A stretch of DNA of 47,098 nt. Source: an uncultured Lachnospiraceae bacterium (GTDB taxonomy: Bacteria; Bacillota; Clostridia; Lachnospirales; Lachnospiraceae). Of the stretch, positions 38,997 to 47,098 are shown in pieces. Under the pieces are notes generated by a model that worked only from the letters and a program-made list of their open reading frames with translations, had not been told where the DNA came from and made no database searches. The DNA is taken from positions 18,140 through 65,237 of the forward strand of contig CAJTSB010000018.1 of the NCBI GenBank assembly GCA_910578825.1, written 5' to 3'. The stretch's first letter is position 1, and every line of letters starts with the position of its first letter. The position numbers were made by a program, and so were the translations under genes.

Positions 38997-40328
38997 ATGG
39001 AAAAGAACTTAACGACAGGCAGCGTAATGAAAACGGTCCTGTATTTTTCGCTGCCGTACCTCCTGTCATACTTTTTACAGACATTGTACGGTATGGCAGA
39101 TTTATTTATCATTGGACAATTCAATGGGGTGGAAAGTACAACTGCGGTTTCCATCGGAAGCCAGGTCATGCATATGGTAACGGTTATGATTGTCGGGCTG
39201 GCGATGGGCGCGGTGGTAATGATTGGACAGGCAATCGGCGCCGGCAAACGGGAACGGGCGTCTTTTGCCATCGGAAATACCATAACCTTATTTATGGCAT
39301 TATCGGTTGTATTGACGCTGGTACTGCTCCTGGCGGTAAGGCTGATTGTAAACGGAATGTCCACGCCGGAAGAAGCGGTGTCCGCAACCGTATCATATCT
39401 GATGATTTGTTTTATGGGAATTCCTTTTATTACAGCTTACAATATTATCAGCGCTATCTTTCGCGGCATGGGTGATTCCAGAAGTCCCATGTACTTTGTT
39501 GCCATTGCCTGCGTTGCCAATATCGGGCTGGATTACCTGTTTATCGGCGGGATGGGGCTTGGTGCAACAGGCGCGGCGTTGGGAACGACATTATCTCAGA
39601 CCATCAGCGTAATCGTGTCGCTGGTTATGATTGTAAGGCAGAAAGCGGATATTCGCCTGTCCGTGCAGAATTTCAAACCCCACAGGAATACGATGGCGGG
39701 TCTGTTAAAGATCGGAATTCCCATTGCATGTCAGGATGGGTTTATTCAGATTTCTTTTCTTGTCATCACCGTATTTGCAAATATGCGCGGACTGAACGAT
39801 GCGGCGGCAGTAGGAATTGTGGAGAAACTGATTGGTATTTTGTTCCTTGTTCCTTCTTCCATGCTCCAGACGGTGTCTGCGCTCTGCGCACAGAATATCG
39901 GCGCCGGCAAACATGAGCGCGCCCGGCTTACGTTGCGTTATGCCTCTTTAATTGCCGTCATATGGGGAATCTGCGCCGTTGTCCTGATGCAGCTTGAGGC
40001 GGAGCCGTTGATCGGACTGTTTGCCGATAGCACAGAGGTAATAAGGCTCGGAGGGCAGTATATGCGCGGATATGTCTGGGACTGCCTGCTTGCAGGAATC
40101 CATTTTTGTTTCAGCGGCTATTTCTGTGCCTGTGGGTTGTCCGGGCTATCATTTTTGCATAATTCGCTTTCTATTGTTTGCGTACGGATTCCGGTTTCCT
40201 TTCTGGCGTCGAGGTATTTTGCGGACACGTTGTTTCCGATGGGGCTTGCGTCCACGGCGGGTTCTGCGCTCTCGGTGGTGATTTGCCTGGCAGTGTTTCA
40301 GTGGGTGGGGAGAAAAAATATCAGATAA
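38997..40328 (+). CDS. MATE family efflux transporter
   Basis: A 443-residue membrane protein with about 12 helices in two similar halves. Typical MATE features are YLLSYFLQTLYGMADLFIIG (near residue 20), IGQAIGAGKRERA (near residue 79), FRGMGDSRSPMYF in the middle, and CAQNIGAGKHERA in the second half. It exports cationic compounds with Na+ or H+; the substrate is unknown. GGGAGG precedes the start. It ends 27 bases before the unknown three-gene module and might share its transcript. Confidence 0.92.
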   Translation: MEKNLTTGSVMKTVLYFSLPYLLSYFLQTLYGMADLFIIGQFNGVESTTAVSIGSQVMHMVTVMIVGLAMGAVVMIGQAIGAGKRERASFAIGNTITLFMALSVVLTLVLLLAVRLIVNGMSTPEEAVSATVSYLMICFMGIPFITAYNIISAIFRGMGDSRSPMYFVAIACVANIGLDYLFIGGMGLGATGAALGTTLSQTISVIVSLVMIVRQKADIRLSVQNFKPHRNTMAGLLKIGIPIACQDGFIQISFLVITVFANMRGLNDAAAVGIVEKLIGILFLVPSSMLQTVSALCAQNIGAGKHERARLTLRYASLIAVIWGICAVVLMQLEAEPLIGLFADSTEVIRLGGQYMRGYVWDCLLAGIHFCFSGYFCACGLSGLSFLHNSLSIVCVRIPVSFLASRYFADTLFPMGLASTAGSALSVVICLAVFQWVGRKNIR

Positions 40329-40355
40329 ACAGATAAATAAATCAGGGGGATAAAT

Positions 40356-41249
40356 ATGGAACGAACAAGGGACATGGGGTTGTCGATGGTAGGGAAAATA
40401 TTCTGGGATCCGCAATCCGGACAGTTCGATATTGACAACAAAAGACCGGCATTTAAGAAATTCGTGCGAAGGTATATGAACAATGGGCAGAACCGATGTC
40501 ATTCCATCAGTTTTTATCTGTTGTCGGTACTTTTGTGCGATTTTTCGAATAATCTGAATCCAGCAGCGTTGCAGGCGGCAATCCGGCATATGGAGACAAC
40601 GTTTGGCAATGGGATTGCATGGAACTATTCGGGGACGCCCATACCGTGGGGAGCAAACAATACGTATATAAGGCAGTTAAATAATTATACGACAAAGCTT
40701 TGCAATAAAATTCGGCGGGCGGCGGGTCCGGCTCTGATTGAAAACGAGCTTTCTCAGTTTCTGTCCCATCTCAATTCCTGTCCCTATAATCTGCGATACC
40801 CTGTCAATGCAGGCGTCAATTGGAACCAGGCGGTCAGCGAGGATTTTGATCCGCGGATGTGGTGTTATGTGGATGTGAATGGAAATGTAGTCTCGGATGA
40901 CCGTAGTCTGCCCCGTCCGATGCAGACTACTTTGCAGGTATACTGCACAGCAAGAGGAATGGTGAGGCCTGCGCCGGTAGGGGATGGGTTTTATCTTCCC
41001 GATACAGGGGATGGCTATCTGATGTGCCGTATGTTTGATCTTGCAGCCCAGGGGTATTTATCACTGCGGTATCTGAATGCGCCTCAATTATTTCTATCTT
41101 CTTCTGTAACAACGGCAAATGGCAATATTCCGGCAAATGTTCCGTATCTGCCGAGCTCCAGCAACAACTATCCGGTGCAGGCGGTTAATCCATTTCCAGC
41201 AGATATATATTTTTATAATGTTTTTACTGCGCAATGGCAGCTATTTTAG
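40356..41249 (+). CDS. Unknown 297-residue protein, first gene of the DUF6603 module
   Basis: I do not recognise this protein. There is no signal peptide, membrane helix or enzyme motif. The N-terminus is basic and contains GLSMVGKIFWDPQSGQFDID. The first half is helical and rich in Asn and Arg (NLNPAALQAAIRHMETTF, then NNYTTKLCNKIRRAAG). The second half is rich in Tyr, Pro and Asn and looks beta-structured (PRMWCYVDVNGNVVSDDRS, then LPSSSNNYPVQAVNPFPADI). AGGGGGA precedes the ATG. The next gene begins nine bases after its stop, so it should be made with the 1686-residue protein and may bind it. Confidence 0.8.
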   Translation: MERTRDMGLSMVGKIFWDPQSGQFDIDNKRPAFKKFVRRYMNNGQNRCHSISFYLLSVLLCDFSNNLNPAALQAAIRHMETTFGNGIAWNYSGTPIPWGANNTYIRQLNNYTTKLCNKIRRAAGPALIENELSQFLSHLNSCPYNLRYPVNAGVNWNQAVSEDFDPRMWCYVDVNGNVVSDDRSLPRPMQTTLQVYCTARGMVRPAPVGDGFYLPDTGDGYLMCRMFDLAAQGYLSLRYLNAPQLFLSSSVTTANGNIPANVPYLPSSSNNYPVQAVNPFPADIYFYNVFTAQWQLF

Positions 41250-41258
41250 GAGGGGGAT

Positions 41259-44200
41259 ATGAACATACAGGAGATACAGAAGATTCTTAAGGGGTATGAT
41301 GGGAAAGCAGAATTTATCTGGGAGAAGGAGAACCTTCCGGGGATAACTTTTGCGGAAACCGTACAGAGGGATGTGTTTGGCGGGGCATCTGTCTGTTTTT
41401 CGGAGCTTTCAGTACGGGAAGATTATACCGGATTTGCAGGCGTAATTCCCAGTGTATCAGTGGCGGGGCAAAAGAGCCCGTCCTGCCGGATGCAGGTGCA
41501 GTTTCAGGAAGGGGAAAAGGGGCTTGTCTGCCAAATGCAGGCGCAGTTTACAGAATCATGGATTCCATTTACGCACAGCCGTACGGGAATCGGTGTTACG
41601 CGTATGCAATACGGCTGGCAGACAGGGGAGCAGTCTGTCTGTACGGTGTGTCAGGGAGGGGCGGAGCTTACCTGCCAGAATCTGCGCCTGTCCGGAAATT
41701 ATGAGATATATGGAAATCGGGCGTTGATTTTGTTTCATTGTGGGGCACAGAGCGGAAGTTATTCGTTGGCAGACGTTATTTTTGGCGAGGAGGGAAGACA
41801 GTATCTTTCCATGCTTCCCAAAGAGCTGGCAACAATGCTGGAGGCGCTTACGATTGAGAGTGTGATGTTGCAATGGAATACTGCCAGCGACAATCTGGAA
41901 CTGTTTTCGCAGGAGATAGGCGTTCTTGACGGGAAAAAATGGCAACTGACAGAAGGGCTTTTGCTCGGTGATTTCAGGCTCAGTATTGAAATTCAAAGGT
42001 GGGAGCAGGAGCGGAAAAATGTAATTTGGGGCATCCATGGGAAGATGGATATCGGAAGGGGCGAGCTTCCGGTATCGGTGTATGTTCAGAGTGAAAATGA
42101 GGGGTACTATGTCCAGACCGGAGACGCCGATACGAAGGTGACGGGTCTGGATTTCTTAACGCCATTTTGCGGGGAACTTTCGCTAAAGGAGCTGCCGGTT
42201 GCAGCGGCGTTGGACGATTTGTTTTTTCAGTCTCTTTCCCTGGAAGGCACATGGGGCACAAACGCGCTTACTTCCTTTGAAGTCCAGGTAGGAATCGACG
42301 TTTCTTTGGATATTTTGGGTGTGTTTTCCATACAGGAAATAGAGTTTGCATATGCCAGGTATGAGGAGGAAAACAGCCTTATATTAGAAGGAAAGCTGCA
42401 AATTGCAGACCTTCCTTTTGCCATTGCCGCCGAGCGTTCGCAGGACAACTGGATATTTAGCGGTTATACGCTGGGGCCGGACGAAATCAGCCTGTCCGGA
42501 ATGATGGAAAGTTTGCTGAAACATTGTGGGATTTCGGATGTTCCCCTGCCTGCAATAAGGTTAAATACGATTTCATGCAGTTATGATATGGCGGATGGAA
42601 TCTTCGCATTTTCTGCCTTTGCTGATGTGGAGGAGGATAACGCAAATGAACTTTCTTTCCAGTCTATCCGTGCAGCGGTAGATTTGAAGATAGAGAAAAA
42701 AGAAGAAAAATGGCAGTATAAGGCAGCGATAAAAGGAGAAGCAAAACTTTTGGATTCGGTGTTCGATATTGCTTATCAGCTGGATGCAGAGACGCATACG
42801 AACAAGTTTCATTTTGCATGGAGAAAACAGCCTGATTTTTCTCTGGAAAAATTGATTTTGGATCTGGGTTTTTCAGACCCTGGCATTCCGGAGGGACTTT
42901 TGCCGACACCGGATCAGATGCAGATGGAATATGATTTTGCAAAGGGAAGTCTGCAGATTGAGGCAGAGAGCGGGGACAAAAAACTGTTATTTGGAACTGA
43001 AAAGGGGCAGGAAGGGGAACGCAGCTTTTATCTGGCAATGAAACTGGGCGTATCGGTATCGCTGCATGAGATTCCGCTGGCGGGGGCGCAGGCTCCGGAA
43101 CTGGAGGAGCAGAAGTTTCGTGATATAGTATTTTTGCTGCATACAAAAGACATGGAGGATTTCTCAGCAGGGGATATCGTTTCGGGCGTCACTGCCAGGG
43201 CGGGGCTTTATTTTCTTCTGCATCTGGGGGAAGAAAGTCATCTTTATTGCCTGAAGGAATTTTCGCAGAAATCTCTGAAAAAAGAGGCATGTACATATGG
43301 AATTTTGAATGCAAAAAATACAGGAGCGGGCGGCAGCGGATGGGAAATCAACAAAAAAATCGGTCCTTTCCTGCTGCAGCGTTTGCTTCTTTCCTGTAAG
43401 GAGGGGCGAATTCTTGTAGGACTTTTTGCCTCACTGGAGACCGGGATTCTGCGGATGGAGCTGGATGGAGCGACGCTTGGCATTCCATTTACAAAGAAAG
43501 AACCTTCCTTTGCCTTACATGGGTTCGGACTGTCCATCACAAGCCCGGCGATTCGGTTTGGCGGCTCATTTTGCAGGAAGGATGAAAATACTTACCAGGG
43601 CACGATTACGGCAGGAATTTCTGAGATTATGGTAGAGCTGGCAGGAGAGTATTGCAGCCAGCCCTATCCCTCCGCATTCGTGCTGGGCGAAGTGTCGGGA
43701 CGGGAGGTGGGACCGCCCTGCTTTGCCGTCAATCAGATTCAGGCAGCGTTTGGCTATAACCGCAAACTGACGGTTCCCACAATAGACAGGCTGGATGATT
43801 TTGTGCTGATGCAGATGGCAAGGGGAATCATTGGACAGGACGAGCTGTTACAGAAGGCGGATACTTATTTTCCGGTGCAAAAAGATAGCAGATTTCTGAC
43901 AGCCGCAGTCCGTGCCAAATCCTTTGAAATGTTTGAAATTTATGCCGTGCTCGCCATGATGTTTGGCGTGGAAATGGAATTTGACCTTTTAGGCAGGGCG
44001 GCGGTTACACTTCCGAAAAATGATAAAAATCCAATTATCTCTGCGGCTCTTCTCGTAAAACTGACGATTCGTCCAGGCAGCGGGGTGATTCCTGTGGATG
44101 GGAAAATTTCGAAAGATTCATACATCATTGACCGAAACTGTCATCTGCATGGAGGATTTGCCTTTTATCTCTGGTATGGGGGAGAGCATAAAGGCGATTT

Positions 44201-46319
44201 TGTCATATCCGTCGGCGGATATGCAGACCGCTATCAACGACCGCAGCATTATCCGGTTCTCGACAGGCTGGGATTTGAGTGGAAACTGACCGATCATTTA
44301 AGCGCGTCCGGAAATATGTATTTTGCCCTCACGCCTTCGGCAATTATGGCGGGCGGACAATTTGCGATGACGTTCCATCAGGGATGTATTGAGGCGTGGG
44401 TGCGGGCCGCGATTGAGATTTTGATTGGCTGGAAACCTTATTGCTATGATTTTCTGGTTGACGTGAGCGTCGGCGTAAAAGCGGATCTGGGCTTATTCCG
44501 TCTGAAAGTGGAGCTGGGATGTATGCTCCATATCTGGGGACCGGAGTTTTCAGGGATTGCAAAGATTAAGCTGTGGATTATCAGTTTTTCTATTCCCTTC
44601 GGCAGTGGGAAACAGGAGGATGCAGAGAAGACCATATCCGTGAAAGAATTTCGGGAATCCTTTTTGCCGGAGTCAAGGCTGCAAAGTGATGCAACGCAGC
44701 AGAACGACACAGGGGGAGACTTTGGCGGATGCAGCTTTGACGTGCAGGTCTCAGGCACGATGTTTGAGGCAACTGTTCGCGCGCCGCTGCCATTTACAAC
44801 CGTCTTCTGGCAGAAGAAACTTTTGGAAGGAACCGGGCAGGGAAAGGTCACGCTCAGACCTTGTGCAGCTACGGTTGAGCCTTCTTTATATGTGGAATTT
44901 GAGCGGACAGATAAGAATCCGCTTGAGGCGGAAATGGAGACGATGCTCATAAAAGAGAATCTTCCGGTGGCGCTCTGGGGAAAAGAGCATGAGACAACGC
45001 TGACAGAGGAAAACGTTGCCCTGAAAATCAGCATTTGTGAAACGCAGGGGTATGTCATTTCCGGAAAAATCGGAGAGAAGCAGGAGATCTATTTTTCCGA
45101 ATCCTGCCTGCCGCTGTTACAGAGCGGCAACTATCAGTTGACGGCATGGCTGGATGGAAAAGAACTGGGCAAATCCCAGACAAACAGCCAGACAATTGAG
45201 GTGAAAGGACCGCGGTTTTCTATTAATCCGCAGGACATTCTGGGCGTATGCCCTGCACCTGGGGTCAAAGGAAATTATGAGACGGTACTTCCGCAGGTGA
45301 TGTTGAGGCGTAAGAGTCTTCCCTGGGAGCGTTCGATTCATCCTTCCGGTCTGACGGCTGTCCGCAGAGACGGCAGGGCAAAGAAAGAAAATCCCTGGCT
45401 ATATGTATTTCTTCTTGCCGGGGATGAGATTGTTCCGGTTCAGACTATGGCGGCAAAGGACGCCATTACGCCACCGGAGGGCGTTTTCTTCCCGCATCTT
45501 ACGCTGGAGGGGGATGAGGGGAAGGAGCCGGTCTCCTATATAGATGTGGACGCCGGGCTTTTTGCGGATATCTTTCCGGGGGAAGAAGAGCTGTGTTATC
45601 TGGCACATGCCAGAAAGACGAGTGAAGAAAATATAAGGCGGGCGGTGAAACATGAAACGCAGGAGGACTGGTATGCGGTTGTGATGGGAAACCGCCTTCC
45701 GCAGAGCAGCAGCCAGGGCATGATAAACAGTGCATATCTTGTTTCCGTGGAGGGATATGAGAGCTGGTGGAAGGGCGGAGGCGGCAACTGCAAAAAAGTG
45801 CGGCTGATCGTGCTCCATCACTGGCAGTTTGAATCCGTACCGCAGCAGTATCACTGGAAAGAGCTGTTTGGGGGATTGAGTCGGGGCTTGCTGAAGGCGG
45901 AAGAACAGGAAGGCATGACTCAGGAGATGAAAGAAAAGCTGCGAGAGGGTTATGTTCCGGTGAGCCATCTGGCGGAGGACGGGAGCAGAAAGACGTCTTA
46001 TTACCGGGGTCCGCTGACTCCTGTGCGGGTAGGAGAGCAGGAAAATACGGAGGAGGATATCTCTCTTAACAGTGCATGGCAGCAGGGGCGGCTGCTTGCC
46101 CTGGCAAATCCTTCGTTGGTAAAACAGCTGCAAAAGAACAGCGTTATGAACCGAAAAAATGCATGGAAACGAGCCGAGAGACAGAGGATCAATGCTCATT
46201 TGATGCAGATAGGCAGAGAGGATTCATTGGATGAGCTTTCCATGTCTGAGATGGACAGGGAGGAGCCGTTGGAAGTGCGGATGCTAAATCGGCTGAATGA
46301 ATTGTGGGAGGGGAAATAA
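41259..46319 (+). CDS. Giant beta-rich protein with a DUF6603-like core
   Basis: A 1686-residue protein with no signal peptide or convincing membrane helix. About 900 N-terminal residues form degenerate beta-rich repeats of Leu/Ile-alternating strands (such as FSLEKLILDLGFSDPGIPEG and LSLKELPVAAALDDLFFQSL), which suggest a long beta-sheet or lipid-transfer-like groove. The best conserved part is about residues 955-1110: GGFAFYLWYGG, HYPVLDRLGFEW, YFALTPSAIMAGGQF, EAWVRAAIEILIGWKPYCYD and a closing GPEFSGIAKIKL. I remember this as the DUF6603 signature, found in very large bacterial and fungal proteins of unknown function. The C-terminal 550 residues contain Ig-like stretches and a charged helical tail. 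It is tightly packed between the other two genes of the module. A function cannot be assigned. Confidence 0.8.
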   Translation: MNIQEIQKILKGYDGKAEFIWEKENLPGITFAETVQRDVFGGASVCFSELSVREDYTGFAGVIPSVSVAGQKSPSCRMQVQFQEGEKGLVCQMQAQFTESWIPFTHSRTGIGVTRMQYGWQTGEQSVCTVCQGGAELTCQNLRLSGNYEIYGNRALILFHCGAQSGSYSLADVIFGEEGRQYLSMLPKELATMLEALTIESVMLQWNTASDNLELFSQEIGVLDGKKWQLTEGLLLGDFRLSIEIQRWEQERKNVIWGIHGKMDIGRGELPVSVYVQSENEGYYVQTGDADTKVTGLDFLTPFCGELSLKELPVAAALDDLFFQSLSLEGTWGTNALTSFEVQVGIDVSLDILGVFSIQEIEFAYARYEEENSLILEGKLQIADLPFAIAAERSQDNWIFSGYTLGPDEISLSGMMESLLKHCGISDVPLPAIRLNTISCSYDMADGIFAFSAFADVEEDNANELSFQSIRAAVDLKIEKKEEKWQYKAAIKGEAKLLDSVFDIAYQLDAETHTNKFHFAWRKQPDFSLEKLILDLGFSDPGIPEGLLPTPDQMQMEYDFAKGSLQIEAESGDKKLLFGTEKGQEGERSFYLAMKLGVSVSLHEIPLAGAQAPELEEQKFRDIVFLLHTKDMEDFSAGDIVSGVTARAGLYFLLHLGEESHLYCLKEFSQKSLKKEACTYGILNAKNTGAGGSGWEINKKIGPFLLQRLLLSCKEGRILVGLFASLETGILRMELDGATLGIPFTKKEPSFALHGFGLSITSPAIRFGGSFCRKDENTYQGTITAGISEIMVELAGEYCSQPYPSAFVLGEVSGREVGPPCFAVNQIQAAFGYNRKLTVPTIDRLDDFVLMQMARGIIGQDELLQKADTYFPVQKDSRFLTAAVRAKSFEMFEIYAVLAMMFGVEMEFDLLGRAAVTLPKNDKNPIISAALLVKLTIRPGSGVIPVDGKISKDSYIIDRNCHLHGGFAFYLWYGGEHKGDFVISVGGYADRYQRPQHYPVLDRLGFEWKLTDHLSASGNMYFALTPSAIMAGGQFAMTFHQGCIEAWVRAAIEILIGWKPYCYDFLVDVSVGVKADLGLFRLKVELGCMLHIWGPEFSGIAKIKLWIISFSIPFGSGKQEDAEKTISVKEFRESFLPESRLQSDATQQNDTGGDFGGCSFDVQVSGTMFEATVRAPLPFTTVFWQKKLLEGTGQGKVTLRPCAATVEPSLYVEFERTDKNPLEAEMETMLIKENLPVALWGKEHETTLTEENVALKISICETQGYVISGKIGEKQEIYFSESCLPLLQSGNYQLTAWLDGKELGKSQTNSQTIEVKGPRFSINPQDILGVCPAPGVKGNYETVLPQVMLRRKSLPWERSIHPSGLTAVRRDGRAKKENPWLYVFLLAGDEIVPVQTMAAKDAITPPEGVFFPHLTLEGDEGKEPVSYIDVDAGLFADIFPGEEELCYLAHARKTSEENIRRAVKHETQEDWYAVVMGNRLPQSSSQGMINSAYLVSVEGYESWWKGGGGNCKKVRLIVLHHWQFESVPQQYHWKELFGGLSRGLLKAEEQEGMTQEMKEKLREGYVPVSHLAEDGSRKTSYYRGPLTPVRVGEQENTEEDISLNSAWQQGRLLALANPSLVKQLQKNSVMNRKNAWKRAERQRINAHLMQIGREDSLDELSMSEMDREEPLEVRMLNRLNELWEGK

Positions 46320-46320
46320 A

Positions 46321-47046
46321 ATGAAAACATGGTTTGAGAAAAACGACAGAAATTTGTGGCGGCAGGAGGTAAACAGGGAGTGGATTCAGGGGTTCAAACG
46401 ACTGGAGGGTGTGAGCCCGGATTATCTTCTTGCGTCATCGTCCATGCTTCCGCCGGAGTCGATACGTTTTTTCTATGTGGATGAAAACTGGGTAGACGCG
46501 TTGGTGGAAGGAGCGCTCAGTACCGGGGGCGAAGAGTATTGCGGTTGTGCGGCCAATTTCCGACAGTATGACGGGGAAGAGGTGCGAACCGGATTTCTGT
46601 TGCGCTCCGTGATCGTAGAAGCATTTCCTGCGCTTACGGTGACGCCAAAAGCAGGAGAACGGGAGCTTATGGTAGAACGTCTGGCCTATATGGGAGCGGA
46701 CGTCCTTCTGGGAATCGTAAACGGCGAGATGGACGCCATCGTCTTTGCGGAGCCGGAAGAAAGCCTGTTGTGTGAATTTGTCTATAACGAACAGGGGGAA
46801 CTCTGTGCCGGGGAGCAACCGATTGCATATCGCAAAGGCTCTGCGCCCGGCGTAGTGGATATCGGAAAATTAGCGGAACAGATGCAAAAAGAACAGGGAG
46901 AATTTACGGCAGCGGAACTTGGAAGGCTTCTTCTGAGAGACAAGATGGAATATCGGGTGAGGAGGAAGGCAATGCGAAGCATTTTGGAAATGCCTTCCGA
47001 CGATATGGCAGGTGACGCTGTGCGGCGCGTGCCAATACATTGTTAA
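46321..47046 (+). CDS. Unknown 241-residue protein, third gene of the DUF6603 module
   Basis: A soluble 241-residue protein starting one base after the stop of the giant gene, with GGAGGGG as ribosome binding site. Its middle carries strikingly conserved-looking blocks: SSMLPPESIRFFYVDENWVD (residues 40-59), LVEGALSTG, EVRTGFLLRSVIVEAFPALT and YMGADVLLGIVNGEMDAIVF, then FAEPEESL. I remember similar blocks (PPESIRFF, NWxDALVDGA, GFLLRS) in uncharacterised proteins of actinobacteria, myxobacteria and cyanobacteria, often with large partners, but cannot name a family. The C-terminus is helical and basic and ends MAGDAVRRVPIHC. There is no catalytic motif. It may be a structural or assembly partner of the 1686-residue protein. 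Confidence 0.8.
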   Translation: MKTWFEKNDRNLWRQEVNREWIQGFKRLEGVSPDYLLASSSMLPPESIRFFYVDENWVDALVEGALSTGGEEYCGCAANFRQYDGEEVRTGFLLRSVIVEAFPALTVTPKAGERELMVERLAYMGADVLLGIVNGEMDAIVFAEPEESLLCEFVYNEQGELCAGEQPIAYRKGSAPGVVDIGKLAEQMQKEQGEFTAAELGRLLLRDKMEYRVRRKAMRSILEMPSDDMAGDAVRRVPIHC

Positions 47047-47075
47047 GCATTCCTATAGAGAATGAAAATTGAACT

Positions 47076-47081
47076 TTGACA
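47076..47081 (+). promoter_or_regulatory. Possible -35 box at the window edge
   Basis: A consensus TTGACA follows the last gene by 29 bases. The expected position of a -10 box begins just past the window end, so a promoter can only be suspected. Confidence 0.25.
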
Positions 47082-47098
47082 AAATAAAATCTCCCCGT

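Overview
This window looks like a chromosomal segment of an anaerobic Firmicute, most likely a Lachnospiraceae-type gut clostridium. The support is: AGGAGG-type ribosome binding sites throughout; meso-DAP-type MurE; a bifurcating NfnAB plus flavodiiron protein operon typical of strict anaerobes; the priA-def-fmt-(yugP)-rsmB-rlmN-prpC-prkC-rsgA-rpe-thiN housekeeping block; and secreted BIG2-domain surface proteins. No rRNA, tRNA, CRISPR array or insertion sequence was seen. Assignments were made by reading motifs, without database searches.

Layout. 1-2950: a decayed xerD-like recombinase gene (catalytic Arg changed to Gln, C-terminus lost) faces a minus-strand aroE-aroF shikimate operon with a clear promoter. 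3110-6720: a divergent redox operon, nfnA-nfnB-fprA. 6720-8840: an ECF sigma factor, a zinc-finger anti-sigma factor and two small membrane proteins, closed by a terminator. 8860-11750: an MFS transporter and an AGCS sodium:amino-acid symporter, each followed by a terminator. 11750-22100: a surface-protein region. It holds a 1726-residue mosaic of BIG2, two other repeat families and three LamG-like domains behind a long structured leader. Facing it is a three-gene minus-strand operon (DUF4234, DUF2752, and a 1243-residue BIG2/CnaB/YfaP-like protein). The two face each other across strong hairpins.

22110-36310: the housekeeping block for peptidoglycan synthesis (murE), replication restart (priA), N-terminal formyl-methionine metabolism (def, fmt), a membrane zinc protease, rRNA methylation (rsmB, rlmN), the PASTA kinase/phosphatase pair, ribosome assembly GTPase rsgA, rpe, thiN and a compact FNT-type channel. 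A 29-bp tandem duplication sits between rsgA and rpe. 36400-40330: a DUF4430 lipoprotein with an ECF S-component, then tcdA, larE and a MATE exporter.

40356-47046 is the most unusual part. It is a tight three-gene module encoding a 297-residue orphan, a 1686-residue beta-rich protein with a DUF6603-like conserved core, and a 241-residue protein with a distinctive conserved block (LPPESIRFFYVD, GFLLRSVIVEAFP). None has an export signal or recognisable enzyme motif. It is the best candidate here for an undescribed system; its function cannot be read from the sequence.
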